A stretch of DNA of 64,000 bases from Tetracentron sinense. Its lineage: Eukaryota > Streptophyta > Magnoliopsida > Trochodendrales > Trochodendraceae. Within the stretch, counting starts at the first letter, position 1. The number at the start of each line of letters is the position of its first letter. Of the stretch, positions 46,301 to 61,300 are shown piece after piece. The DNA lies in NCBI GenBank assembly GCA_015143295.1, contig CM026562.1, positions 7,530,041 to 7,594,040 of the forward strand, read 5' to 3'. A model generated the notes under the pieces. The model worked only from the letters and a program-made list of their open reading frames with translations, had not been told where the DNA came from and did no database searches. A program made the translations under genes and the position numbers.

Positions 46301-49300
46301 TGCACGCAAATACTTTTAAGAGGAAGACTGAAGAAAGAAGGCATAGTAAACAACAACTGATATGGAAATTTAAGCTCTAACACCCTCGATGGTATACGAT
46401 TGATACGGTACGCTGCAATGAGTGTAACATCAGACCACTACCATTTTTTAAAACTTTAATAGTCAGCAAAAGACTTTTAGCAACCTAAAGCAAATGTCGT
46501 TTTGCTGTGGGGTGTTGGCACAACTATTTTGATATAGAATTCCATGTTATTCAAGGTATGTTCTCAATTTTCCTTCCTGATATTCACATCCATTGTATTA
46601 TCTGATTTGTTTTAATTATACCCTCAGATCTTGTGGAGGACACGGATAATATTAGGAATCTGATCCATGGTCTTCATAAGCTAGATCCATGGAGATTGAA
46701 TGCAATCATCCACAAATGAATTAAATGCTGGAAACCAAATATAGACAAGGTAGGGGAAGGCCTTCACACATCAGAATGCACAATATCTAAAGGAAACCGA
46801 CTCTTCTATTATTTGGAGGAAAAGAAACTTGAAAATGTTTCGCTAGTTTACACACTTCATATTGTAAACTTGGCAGATAGACAGACAAACAGACTGTGAA
46901 ATAAGTTTTAATGACGGAAAAGACAAATGACTGAGCCGGTTATGACAAAGCAATATCCGGTCTTTATTGGCACTTTTACTAGACTACATTGCACTAGGAG
47001 AAGTTGGATCAGGATCCAGCAGGTAAAGGCCATCTACACACACCCACTCCTAATTCGTTGCTTCTTCTTCAGATCCTTAAACACGTAATACGAGGAAAAA
47101 AGGGCCACAGTACAATTTAAGATCTTGGTCAAACTACTAACATAAAGTAGATTGGCAGAGAAACCAGGTACATGTAAAATGGAAGACAAAGTAAGTCTAG
47201 GAGAAACTCTGATGGTTCCTTTTCTTGAGACTGGAGAGGGAGCCATTAACTACCCTAACTTTACCAATACTGGAGCTCAGTGAAGCAAAATAGAAGACTT
47301 ATCGGACATGTGATCAGAAGCCTTTGAATTGATAATCCAGGAGAACCCAAATGAAGGTAAAGAAGAGACATGGTGAACGGAAACAATGCTACTTGTCTGG
47401 GCAAGAGAGGTGAACGATGAGGAAGAATGATCTAACTAAGTAAAGAGGTGTCTGAGACTCTCAAGCTTCTCTTTAGTAGCTGTTAACATTTCTCTCAAGA
47501 AAGTTTGCTGAGGAAGTGACCTTGAAGATTTAATATTGGTGAAAGAAGCACTATGTGCAGTAGATCATCCATGGCAAATTTATTTGGCTGGGCTTCCAAC
47601 TAAGTCCCAATAGGTCTTCTTAGTATGCCTTCACCTTCCACCTTGATCACATTTAAGTTTATCCCTCTCATCTGAAGTCATACCTCATTTATGCTTGCGT
47701 GAACCTCCCTTACTCTCTTTCTGAGGCTGAGAAACTGATGCTAGAGTAGAAGTAGAACGCTCTGAACTATTAGCAGGAGTATGCATAAATATCCTTCTTC
47801 TCCCCTTAGCCTGAACTAGATCATAAATCCGACTCAAGGATGAACCTGCCAAAAACTCAATGACCCATTCTACTCTACTAATCCTTGATACTATTCTCCA
47901 TTAGTACTGCACACCGACTGTAACGTCTGATAATCATGACAATAAAATTTGCTGAAACCAATACGTATCGGTTTCGGCTGGGTCCAATCCAAATCATTGA
48001 CTGGAACAAAAAACGGTCGTTTTTAAGGGGGAAAAAGACCATTGTTTATACTAAAAATGACTATGGATGTATTGCTTGTGTCATTTTTATTATATTGACC
48101 ATAAAATAATATTTTTTTAAAAATATATTGTTTTTAGAATATATGACTCGTATACGAAAAATAATTAATGGACCGTATCGTCTGAAACCAATATTTATCA
48201 GCTTTAGTTGGGACTGATATAGTCCTTTAAATCGTATTTGTAATCCTTCCTGATAATGGTCTAACTCTTCCCACATACCACGAACAAAATATTAAGCCAA
48301 TGATTTATCTTTTTTTTTTTAATCAGTAAATCAGATATATTATAAATGAGCGGAAAGAGCACTTTATACTTACATGCCTGATATATAATGCTCAGATCAG
48401 GACCCGAGCTTTATTTATTGTGAGCCAAAAACCTTGATTGATTCCCCTTCCATTCCATCGAATTTCATTGTCCAAATATACATACATGCCCGAGAAAAAA
48501 ACTTATAAAATCTTCAAATCTCAACCACACAGCATAAAATTAGTTTCAATCTTTCCCAAACATCGGAATAGATCAATCTTTAATAACGTATCATAAAAAA
48601 AATCCCTAAGTGATCCACCCAATCAATCGATTAAAAAACAGAAAATTTTCCCAAAATAAAACGAATGGGTATAGCACCAAAAAAAAAAAAACATCTCAAA
48701 AAATTCTGCAAAATTCACCAAAATCCTTAAATTTACAATTCTCTAAAAAGGTAAAAAAATTTCCAACCTAGAGAGGGTGACCGTACGGCTTGCTGATGTT
48801 AGTTGATGTTAGTCGTTCAACCTGGTGATGCAAACCTTTGTGATGTGCTCATTCGGTCTTCTGAATGCTTTGTTGAACCCCTTTATTCTTCTTTGCTCCG
48901 ATACCAAGTAGAAATATAACCCTAGATGTATAAAAGTGGAGAAGAAGGAGGAGAATACGTAGGGTTCTTGAATAAGAATGAGGGTTTGACGCCAATGAGG
49001 TGTACACCCATGTTTCAATTAATAAAATGAAGAATAAAACTGCCGTCACTAGAGTGTAAATCATCATACACTAATAATGTTTTATGGGCTTTTTAATTTA
49101 GGCCCATTACGATCAGCACAATAACTATCAATTATTTCTTGATTAGAATCATTGTCAGAGATACGCATTCCTGTTCTTGGTGCAGGGTTGCAGCAGATAT
49201 TCTGCCGGGGAGGGTGTCTTTGACGCAAGTAATGCAGGTATCAGCTATATAACGAAAATGGATATTTAATATTCCTTATATAGCATCATTGTCATTCATC

Positions 49301-52300
49301 TTAACTTGCTAGCCTTGATTTATTGAATTAATTGATCTGATTTATTTTTCCTTGTATTTCACTATTGTTGTTGTATGCCTACTTCTGTGACATGCGTAAA
49401 ATATCCAATAAACATGACTAATTTGGGATTATATAATTACAGTCCTTGCATATCTTGGTGGCATCTTCATGATTCTTGAGTTACATGGATCAAGGTGATG
49501 ATTACATTCTTTAATTGATACAATGGTTTGCTAAGATGATAATGAGGTTTGGGGTTAATTGATGGATATTCTTAGATTCCACCTGAGTCATGCATGATCC
49601 GTGTGAAAAATATCTAGGGTTTGAAAGAATGAAAGAAAGGAAGAAGAAGAAGGTAGAAGAGAGGAGAAGAGAAAAGAAAAGGAGAGGTAAGAGGGACGTG
49701 TGGTCATGTAAATTGGATGCACGTTCAACCTCTCTTAAATATTTTTATGTAAATAAGTGGCAAAAAGAAATTGGAAATAATGCCCTTATATATGAAAAGA
49801 AATGTCTAATGTCTATGAAACATGATAAAACCAAGATAAAACATAACCATCTTCTAACACTCTTCCTCAAGTTGAAGAATAGATATCATTCATTCCCAGC
49901 TTGAAACAATTCTTCTCTGTAGAAGTAGAATTTCTATTCAATGCCTTGTTGAAGATACCTGCTAGCTGGTTACTTGAGGATACATCTGGAGTGGTGATTT
50001 CACTGTTGTTGACTTTCTCACTGATAAATTGACAATCAACCTTTACATGCTTTTCTTTCATGAAATACTGGCTATATGAGAGGCTGCCTTGTTATCTTTT
50101 TTTTTTTTTTGCTGGAGAGGCTGCCTTGTTATCACAATAAAGCTTTATTGGTTCTTGTATTTGGACTCCCATCTCATGTAGGAGGGTTCATAGCCACAAA
50201 AGCTCACATGTGCCATGGCTCGACACTCTGCTTCAGCACTTGATCTAGCAACCACACTTTGATTCTTACTCTTCCAGGTGAACACATGTACCTCCCACAA
50301 ATGTGCAATACCCAATAGTTGACGTCCTATCAGAAGGAGATCCATCTCAATCGACATTAGTGTAGCCTTCGACTTTTAGATCTTCTTTCTATACAAAATT
50401 CCTGTTCTGGTCACATTTTAATTACCTTAGAATTCTAACAGTCACTTCCATATAGGAAGTTCTTGGAGTATGCATGAACTGGTTCACTACACTAACAACA
50501 TATGTGGCATTAGGACGCACGATGGTCAAATATATAAGTTTTCTAATCAGCCTCTGATATCTTCCAAGATTACCCAAAAGCTCACCTTGACCAGCAGTCA
50601 ATTTCAAGTTTGGGTCTATAGGACTACAATAGGTTTTGCACCAAGAAGCCCCATTTCTGTGAGAAGGTCCATCACATACTTCCTCTGGGACATATTTATC
50701 CCAATTTTGGATTTAGTAACTCTGATATCAAGATAGTATCTAAATTGTCTCAAATCTTTGGTGTAAGAGTGTTTTCCAAGGTGATCTTGCAATTGTTAAA
50801 TGCTTTTGGTATCACTCCTTATAACAACAATTTCATCAAGGCATACAATTAGAATGATAATACCACTCTCACCTTGCCTGATAAACACATAATGATCAAA
50901 TTGGCTCCTTTTTAGTCGATATACCACCACAAATATGCTCAAGTTGTTGAACCATGCCCCCCCAAGCAATGAACTCTGGAAGTTGCTGCATATAGACCTC
51001 CTTATGTAGATCCCCCCATGTAAGAAGGCATTGTAAACGCCCAGATTAATAATGGCCAACATTTATTTGCAGCAAGCGAGATAACAAAACAGACAGAATT
51101 CAGTTTGGCCACAGAAGAAATTTTTTCTAAATAATCAATTCTGTAAGTCCGAGTGTACCTATTAGGTACTAATTGAGCCTTTGTCCATTCAACAGATCCA
51201 TCAGGGTTATGCTTAACAATGTAAACCCAACGACACCCATTGGCTCTTTTCCCAGTATGTGAGGATGCCAAGCCCCAAGTTTTATTAGTGTGAATAGCTG
51301 CCATCTCATCTTCAATTTCTTCCTTCTACCCAGCATGACACTAAGCTTCACTATGAGAGACAAAAAGGTGAAGGAATGACAATTGACAAAGAAAAAACAA
51401 AATTTTGAAACTTGGGAGAAAGATGATCAAACGAAATGTAATCAGAAATGGGGTGTAGTACAGGAATGTTTACCTTTCTGGAGTGCAACAACGTTTGTGC
51501 TCTCTGGATCGTCAGATTTTCAGGTCAATGCTAAAGGCACACTTGATATTGGATTAGTGCTTCTCTTCTTACATTGCTAGTATACACATGCGATTTGGCC
51601 TTCTTTTGTGACACAAAATGTGAAGAAGAAAATTTAGGGACGGGAAGACTGGAGGACTAGACTTCCTGGACAAGGAGAGAGAACCAGGATCCTCTAATTG
51701 AGAAATAGGATCCTTGAGATGATGACCTTCAATAAAATAAAATGGAGTGGCTCCAAAGAATGTCACATCACCACACAAACTGCTTCCTCAAAGTAGAATT
51801 GTCACATTTATACTCCTTTGAGGTCGTGAGTATTCGATAAATCTACACTTACGGGGATCAAGTTTATCTAACTCAACACCTTGGTTATGAACAAACCAAA
51901 CACATCCAAACACTTTAGTAGTAAGGAAAATATTTTGTTATTGGGTAGCAATATAGAATAAGGGGATTTTCCATTCAGCAATGTAGAAGGCATTTGGTGA
52001 ATTAAATAATATGCTGTCAAAATTGTGTCCAAGACATTTTAGAAACATGCATTTGTAAAAGTATTTAATGAACAACCTCTAGTAAATGTCCATTTACCTT
52101 TCAGGCACTGCATTTTGTTTAGGGGTGCAAGATGTTTGATGCAATTTACTAACATAATCAAGAAATGACTGGACTGAATGGGCCATATATTCAGCATCAT
52201 TATCCATGGTCTAAAATATTAACTGTATCGATCTGTATTGGTATTTGGCCCTTTGTAACCAAAACCGTGCAATACCCTTGCGCTTCGGCTCTCGCTCTTG

Positions 52301-55300
52301 TTTTCGCTCCGCGCTCCTCCTGAAACTACGCAATATTTGTAAAAAAGACGAGTTCATGCTCCCACTCTCGTTCTCGCTCTGGTGACTTAGATTTGGCCTT
52401 ACTGATTCATATGTACTCATTTTTACTCTAATATCGTACCGTACCATATCAGTATCGAAATGGTACACAAAGCATATTTAATCATGGTCTAATGGTTTGA
52501 TGGACGTCAATTCCCTGGATTTTCTGGCTTTCCTTTCCCCCCTTGAACCAGTCACTAACGTTTCAAAAGTCAGTAATATGGTAGTGATCTTTATTATCTT
52601 CCTTCTTAATCTGAATTCAGGTAGCTCAGCTTGTTAAAGCAAAGGACTGTCTCATGTCATGATTTTATGTTTAAACTATATGTCGTAGTGCTGTCCCCAA
52701 ATATGTGAGATAAGGCATTGATGATGATGATTATATGGAGTAGATTGTCTAATTATTGTAGTGTATCCTACATGCTACTATGGTTGATAAAATATGAAAT
52801 TTTCTAGTAAGTTATTCATTTTCAGACGTAAAGTTTCTTAATTATCGCAACTTAGATTGCTTCACTAGGAAAAGAAACCTTTATAGGAGGACTTTGAAGA
52901 ATGCTTTAGCTGTAGACTGGTTTGCTTATCTTTAGTACCATTGTTTTTTCTATTCTTTTAATTATTAAGAAATATGGATAATAGACGAAATCGAGAACCA
53001 GTAGAATTCCTTAGGATAAGTTTTAGGGTTTGAAGGAGGAAGAAGAAGAAGAGAAGGAGAAAAAGAGTAGAGAACTTGTCTTTCTCTCTATATCATATTC
53101 TGTTAATAAGGGTTAAGTAGGGTTTCTCCTAATTACAAGAATACCCCTTATTACAAGAAAGCTTAATATTCTACACTCCCCCTCAAGCTAGTATGTAGAT
53201 ATTACAAATGTCGAGCTTGCCAATAATCTTAGTAAACTGTGTATGACCAAGATCCTTAGTCAAAATATCAACAAGTTGGTCACTAGTCTTCACAAATGGA
53301 GTGCAAATGAGACCTATCTTCAACTGTTCCTTAATGAAGTGTCTTACCACCTCAATGTATTTGGTTCTGTCGTGTTGAACCGGATTGTGGGCAATGCTGA
53401 TTCCTGCCTTGTTGTCACAATACGACTTCATAGGACCATGAATGGGAAGCTTCAGATCGGTCAAGAGAATGCGAAGCCACAAAATCTCACATAATCCATG
53501 AGCCATCGACCGGAATTCTGCCTCTGCACTAGATCTGGCCACTACAAATTGTTTCTTACTTCTCCATGTGACTAGATTACCACCAACAAATGTACAGTAA
53601 CCAGAAGTGGAGCGCCTATTTGAAACAGATCCAGCCCAGTCTGCGCCAGTGAAAACCTCAATCTGAAGATTACCGGAACAGGCATACAACATTCCTTGTC
53701 CTAGAGCAGACTTGAAAAACTTCAGATTCCTATGCACCGCATCCAAGTGGGTTGAGGTAGGAGCATGCATGAATTGGCTCACCACACTGACGACATAAGC
53801 AATATCAGGACGAGTGAGTGAGAGATATATCAATCTCCCTACAAGTCTCTGATATCTCCCTATTTCGATATTCTTCTCACCAGTGGCTTCACCAAGCTTA
53901 TGGTTTGGGTCAATTTAAGTGTCATAGAGCTTACAGCCAATCATACCAGTCTCATGTAGTAGGTCAAGAACATATTTGCGCTTCAATATAAAGATACCTT
54001 TTATGGACTTGGCAAGCTCAATACCCAAGAAATATCTCAATTGGCCTAGGTCCTTGATTTCAAATTGCTTGGCAAGTAAGCCCTTCAACTTCTGCATTTC
54101 CCCCTGGTCATCTCCAGTAAACACAATGTCATCTACATAAACAATGAGTGCAGTCACCTTCTTGTCATTGTGCTTGATAAACAAAGTGTGGTCAGCTTGG
54201 CTTTGCTTGTAGCCATTTCTAATCATGGCTAGGCGAAACCTTTCGAACCAAGCCCTAGGGGACTGCTTAAGCCTGTACAAGGCCTTCTTCAGTCTACACA
54301 CCTTCCCTTCTGCTACAGGACACTTGAGCCCAGGAGGAGGTATCATGTACACTTCTTCTTCCTAGTCATCATGGAGAAATGCATTCTTCACATTAAATTG
54401 AATAAGTGGCCAATCCAGGTTAGATGCAAGAGATAAGAGAACTCTTATTGAGTTCATCTTTGCTACAGGAGCAAACGTCTCCTTGTAGTCTATGCCATGT
54501 GTCTGTGTATACCCTTTTGCAATAAGTGTGGCTTTCTATCTTTCCATTGATCCATCAGACTTATGCTTCACAGTAAACACCCATTTGCATCCCACTAGAA
54601 CTTTGCCTCTTGGTAAATCAACCGTCTCCCATGTCTTATTTTTTTCCAGAGCCTGCATCTCTACTTCCATTGCTTCTTTCCATTCTGACTTAGAAAAAGC
54701 ATCCGCAACACTGCAAGGAATAGACACAGAAGACAAAGCCATAGCAAAGGTACAATACACAATACGAGGGAGATAAAGAACTATACGACACAAATTTAGA
54801 AATAGGGTGTTGTGTGCAAGAGCGAACACCTTTCCTATGAGCAAAAGAAGGTTAGAATTAACAAGGGAGGTATGGATATTACCTGGATCTGAGGAGTATT
54901 CATGGCAGGGCATATGAGGGTCTTCTTTGTGAGGGTCTTCTTTGTGAGTATCCATCATCCAAATCCCATGATTTGGATTCCTGGAGAAAACCTGCACCTC
55001 ACTTTGTTTTCCTCCATTTATGTTAACATCATTTTTTCCATGACCAATCACCGGAAAATCCCCTGGATCAATAGAAATAGGTAAAGGAGAAGGAGACTTC
55101 TCTTCAACACCAATGGTCTCCCCCTGAAGAGAAGTCTCCTTCGCAGAATAAAAGGGGGTGGATTCAAAAGAGGTAACATCCATAGAAACAAAGCACCGAC
55201 TGGAAGGGGGATGAAAACACTTGTACCCTTTTTTGCTCGGAGCATACCCCAAAAATAAACACTTGAGTGCCTTAGGATCAAGTTTGGTACGCGCCGATTT

Positions 55301-58300
55301 GTCAATATGCACAAAACACAAACACCCAAAGATTTTGGGTGGAAGAGGAAACAAGGAGGGAGATGGAGACAGAACATCAATAGAACTTTTGAAACCCAAA
55401 ATTCTAGTGGGCATGCGATTCATAAGATAGGAAGCAATCTGAAGGGCATCAGACCAAAAACGTTTAGGAACGTTCATGCCAACAAAACAGCACGAGTGAT
55501 TTCCAACAGGTGACGATTCTTCCTTTCAGCAACACCATTTTGCTGAGGAGTGCCAACACAAGTAGTCTGAAGGATAATCCCGTGATCTCGGAAGTAGGAG
55601 ACGAGAGTAGTGGATAGATACTCTCCACCATTGTCATAACGAAGGATCTTTAACTTAACATCAAACTGAGTTTCAAGCATTTTATGAAAAGATTGAAAAA
55701 CAAAGCAAACATCACTCTTATGTTTCAACAAGTAAACCCACGCTACTTTAGAGAAATCATCAACAAATGTAACAAAGTAACGAAATCCATGAGATGAAGG
55801 AATAGGAGCAGGACCCCACACATGAGAATGAACAATGGAAAAAAGTGAATTACTTCTATTACCATGAGTAGGATACAAAGATCGAAATCTTTTTGCAAAT
55901 TCATAAGTTTCACATTAAAGTTCAGATATAGAAACAGAAAAAAAATATTGTGGAAACAGTTTCTTTAACATAAAAAAGGATGGGTGGCCTAAACATCTAT
56001 GCCACTGCAACAATTGTAAAATGTCGTGGTCATGACCACTACTACTGCTCGGCCCATCACGAACTTGCTGAACAGGAGAAGCCACTGGTGAGGAACTATC
56101 CAACAAGTACAATCCCCTCTCCTCACAGCCTTTACCAATCGTCTGCCTCGTCTCCAAGTCTTGAAAGACACAGTGAGAGGGAAAAAAGATGACACTACAA
56201 TTCAAGGACTGGTTAGGTGACTCATAGACAAAAGGTTTAAAGTAACATTAGGAACATGAAGAACAGATGATAAAGGCATAGATGGGGTAGTAGAGATGCT
56301 ACCCTTACTAGCAATAGAAGAGTAAGACCCATCAGTGATTCTAACTTTGTCCCTATCAGAGCAAAGATGATAGGAGGCAAACAAAGATGACATACCAGTC
56401 ATGTGATCCGAGGCCCCTGAATCAATAATCCTGGGGCGAGTAGATGTGGAGACAGATGCACTGAAAGCCGAAGTTGATGTACCTGAGTGAGCAAACGAGG
56501 ATGTGAAAGATGTACCCGGCTGCTTCAACTGGCCCATAAAACGCCGGAATGCCACTATCTTAGCACGGGAAAGGTTAAGGCTGTCAGAAGATGACGATAC
56601 ATCAGATGTAAGAACTGGAGTTAGATCAGAGGCAACTGAGTGAGCACTAGAGCCTCCACCACGACGACCACCACTACCACGGCCATTGCGACCACCACCT
56701 CTCTGTTGTGGGCGACCATGTAGGTCCCAACAAGTCTCGCGGGTGTGTCAAGTGCGACAACAGTGATCACACTTTAGCTTGTCTTTCTCATCACTGACGT
56801 TTACTGACCGACCACCTCTCCTGCTTCCACGAAAGCTATCACAGCCACCGCGATGTGACCATGAAGAAAGAGCAGATCGCTCTAGAGAAGAAGGTTGCAT
56901 GTTATTCCGGCAACGCTCCTCCCTGTGGAGAATGGAATATGCCTCAGTGATGAACGGAAGGGGGTCCTTCCCCAAAATCTGAACACGAATTTGCTCATAC
57001 TCAGGATTAAGGCCAGCCAAAAACTCATAGACCCTATGCTCGTCAACATACTTCTTATATCCTACGGCATCTTCAGTGCACTGTGTCGTATACATATGAA
57101 ACATGTCAAAATTTTCCCACAGGCTGCGAAGAGTAGAGTAGTAAGTGGCCAAAGAAGTATCCCTCTGTCTCAGTTGCCCAATACATTGGCGCAATTCATA
57201 AGCTTTAGCATGTGTGCCCCCCTCAGAGTAAGTCTGCTTCACAGCCTCCCATATCTCTTAGGCTGTGGATAGAAGGGTATATCCATTGCTAAGATCTGGA
57301 ATCATGGAGTGGAGAAGTTATGACATGACTGTGGCGTTCTCGGCTTGCCATTTCTTGAAAGTAGGATCAGTAGGCAAAGTTACTTAAGGATTGATTTGCA
57401 CAAATCTAGCTTTTGAACACACTTCTAGCACGTACCACAGGATTCTACAATCTAAAAAAAACCAACACCAATGGTCCAACGACCAAAAAACACTTCAAAA
57501 GTAAGCGAACACTGCCTCAAACACCTTGAGGGCACCCAAACTTTATCATACAGCATTCATGATCCATCCACACATCATCCATGAAAGTTAGAATGCGAAA
57601 AAAGAGAAAAAAATGCAAAAAACGTGATCTGCCGGAAAATATAGAGGAGAAAAATGCTCGCCGGAACTCCGGCAAGATTCTGATCGTCGGGAAACCAGTA
57701 TCAAAAGGTACTAAATTTTGAGGGGGATCTTTCACTACCAATATCCCCAAGTTTAATCCTCCCCTACAATGAGTATTTTCGACTGGTATGCAAGTCTGTT
57801 TTTCAGAATTTTTTTCACAAAAAATTCTCAAAAAATCACTTAAAATCTCCAATAAATATCGAAAAAATCACCATAATTCTTCTAAATAGTAGATCTACCA
57901 AATCCAAAGAAAAAAAACCACAAAAAGTTACCTTGGATGACATCATACTGATGCCATCATGACGTCAGTCGTACGACTGCTGACGTCAGCAGCCTCCGGC
58001 GGGTTTGTGCTTCTTCTTGCTCTTCCTTTGTGCTTTAGGATGCTCTGATACCAAGTAGAATTCCTTAGGATAAGTTTTAGGGTTTGAAGGAGGAAGAAGA
58101 AGAAAAAGAGAAAGAGAAAAAGAGAAAAAGAGAAAAAGAGTAGAGAACTTGTCTTTCTCTCTCTAACATATTCTATTAATAAGGGTTAAGTGGGGTTTCC
58201 CCTAATTACAAGAAAGCTTAATATTCTCCAGAACCACCAATGAACTGCCTCTTGAATATATGAAAGCATTGTGTTAGGCCTGGTTTGTGGCTGTTTTAAA

Positions 58301-61300
58301 TTCATAGGGAGTCCTTTCTCTCATGATATGACTGAATGCTTAACTCCCTTTTAGGTCATGGCTGTCTGCAGCACTTATATTGGAGCAAAGATTTCCAGTC
58401 TTGCCTTTACTTGCTTCTTTTCCTGATAAACGCCATTGACCAGCATCTCACTGTCGGAATGTTATCCAGTGGTCAAGAAAGGTGTTCTACAATGCACAAC
58501 TAACTTCAGATCTCTGATTTAAACTATATGGTTTGTTCAGAGATAGTATAAACTATAAACAACCAATTTATTCATCACAGAACAGTCCTAAATCGTTTCT
58601 TTCTTCGGTTTCTTTGGTGCTCCATCCGACTTTGGCTCCAGGCACTGTCATTGGAGGATTTGGCAAGAAGGGTCTGTATTGGCTGCTTCATCTTGGTCTC
58701 GATTTTGGCCGAGACCTGCCCATATCGTTTGAGTCTTTTCACTGAGATGGAAATTTTATGCGCACTCCTAATCTCATTTGAAACTCACTTCTGGCTGAGT
58801 TGTGTCCCGTGGCCAAGTTTTGAAACCTTGCTGGAACTAGAGATGCTTGAACAGTTTGTGGGTGCCAATTGCGAAGAAATTGTGTTCCTCCTACCCAAGA
58901 ATGAATAAACAATAAAAGAGAAAGCTCCTGAAAGTGTTTGTCAAGGATGATTCTATTGGGAGATAGGTAGAAGAGTACTATTAAATCACTCTCTTTGAAT
59001 ATGCTCTGCTTTGATTAGCAGAGTACGATGATATTGAATACCCCTTATCTCTGCACCTTGTAACACCTAACTATGCCAACTCCAGGGACAAAATCATATA
59101 GGCCATGAAATTTCTCCGCGTGTAATCAAAATATGTCTGAAGAAAATTTAAATATTATTAATCTTTGATTTCTGGAAGGAAACTACTCCTATTTGATTTG
59201 TACTTGTGTTTGCAGGGTTTATTTCATGAGTTGATACTTTTGATGAAAATTGCTCTGAAATTCTGCTCATCATGTTAAATCTGATTGCAAGGCATTAACA
59301 TTGCATTAAGGAAGCCAAACACTTCATTATAAATAGCTTAGTCACCATCATGGTTCAAAGTATCGGTATGGAATAGAGTTTCAGTAAGGTGATTTTAGAA
59401 AAAGTATCCGGCGTATAGGTTGGATACACCGGAAAAAATTAAAAAACACTTCAATACGTAAGGAAAAACTTGGATTCCTTTCATAAAAGTTCTATCAATG
59501 TAAATATAAGATAAAAACAAACTAAATCAAGTCTTTTATCTATATTTATAACCATACATATGAGAGTTAATAAATTTATAAGTTGAAAAAGGAAAGCATG
59601 CTTATAAACATGTATTAAAACACAATCTAAATATGAAAATCGTACATTAAGTGAAATACATAAGAAGATATTTACTTTACAACCCTAAGATAAATGAAAT
59701 CCTTGACTCTCCTCACTCATGAGCATGCATGACCTCTTGTGCATGTGACTGCACAAGCGATGTCTCCCAATATCCCCTCCATCATCACCATACTGTTATT
59801 GAGTGTATCGGTATTGTATCAATATAGTATCGAGCGTAGTGATACATTATCGGTCGTATCAAACCGATACACATGACTCAATTCTCTTATGATACCTAGA
59901 AATCTAAAACAGGTACCCGTGCAAGTGTATCAGATACCTCAAAAACATATTACATATTGAGTCAATATGCCTGATACATGCAGATACTTTGAATCATGGG
60001 CACTGATGTCGCTCAAAGATATGTGGTACTTTGCAGTACAGTAAAGGGGTTGTCGATCCACAGAGAGCAGTGAAGATAAAGAACAATAGTAGAGAATGAA
60101 GTTTGTAGAATTTTTGGTAGAGAAAGTTCAACTAATTTAGGGAGAATATCAGTGAGAGAAAGCACCAAGGCATCGTGTTTCCTCTTCTTAATGGTGCAAT
60201 GTAATTCGATTAATCCAAAATATAACTCAATTGTGAATTTCACATCCCATATCCACAATCGGAAGATTTAGAAATTCAGATTATAATAAAAAAACTAAAA
60301 TCAATTTCCAATCAATTATTCAAAATAAGTTTTAACCCATGCCCGCACTTTATCAGAAAAACTCGAGGACGACGATATACTTCTCAACGATACCGCAACA
60401 AAGAATAATATATGCTAAGATGAAGGTTCTTTGTTTAAGAAATTAAAAACTATTACTTAACTACTAGAAAAGCTTGATTGAACTCGTGAAAAAGTTTAAA
60501 TCCAAGAGATTCAATTGAAAGAGAGATCAAACAAGAAGAACAATTAATATAGAAATCATAAACATTAAAAACATTCAATGAATTAAATCAAACTAACATC
60601 ACCTTATTAAGAGAATTCTACTCTAGCCAAGGCCAGAGATTTAGCAGTTCATACAAAGGAAAGACTAAAAGAATAATAAGAGAAATTCAAGAGCTGGGAT
60701 CAGCACTAGCGTGTGCCAAGTGATGGTGGGACGTCCGTACGACATGGATATTTATAGTTATTGCTCTTCCCTTTCGTTTTCTAATTGATTTAGATTTTCT
60801 CCTTTTTCGAAAATAGAAACATCAATATAACACACTTCTTCTTTCTAATTCAATAGATTTCCTTCTTTTTAATGCTAAAATCACATTCATCCATATCTTA
60901 CTAAGATTATCCACCCATGTGTGAGAGAATCTTCTATACTTGGTCTTGGGCTTTGACTCTTTGACTTGGGTCTTGAGCTTCTTGGACTTGAGCTTTATTT
61001 TCTCTAATCCCGAGAATGGTCTAAGTTAGGATTCTTTTTTTGCCTTTTTGACTTTTCTTTATCTGTTGATTTCCCTGAAAGCTCTTTACTTGAATTCCTT
61101 GCATAAAATAATATAAAAATACTTAGAATTCATAATCTATAGATGGGGGAACAAGTTCAGAATATAGACGTTAAATCCTGGATTCAGACTAGAAAGGATG
61201 ATAAAGGGTTACATAATAACTAGTTTTGAGTGTAGTTTTGCACACTCATCAGGCACCATAAAAGAAAGTAAGACTCCAACAAACTTAAAATATGGCATTG

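Larger units (their letters stand above)
41339..49123 (-). mobile_element. Mosaic Copia element in intron 9 with nested insertions
   Basis: The right (5') LTR spans 48907-49123, next to a primer-binding site TGGTATCGGAGC (minus strand, 48895-48906). A matching partial LTR begins at 41339 (agtagaatctaacc..., gttagacgccaatgagg). The 5-mer ACTAT occurs on both outer sides (41334-41338 and 49124-49128). Between them are Copia gag, protease-side and integrase remnants (45.93-48.9 kb), Gypsy pol (42.99-45.9 kb) and TIR elements (41.44-42.99 kb). Copia RT and RNase H are missing. The outer limits are less certain than the contents. Confidence 0.5.

Noticed and set aside
49590..49904. Lys/Arg/Glu-rich 104-residue ORF
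   Set aside because: It lies in the purine-rich Copia LTR at 49595-49859. Composition is due to GA repeats.
58610..58740. Possible missing SEC31 exon between exons 9 and 11
   Set aside because: I first looked here for the GCSRY segment, but the exact match with correct phase and splice sites is at 49186-49237.
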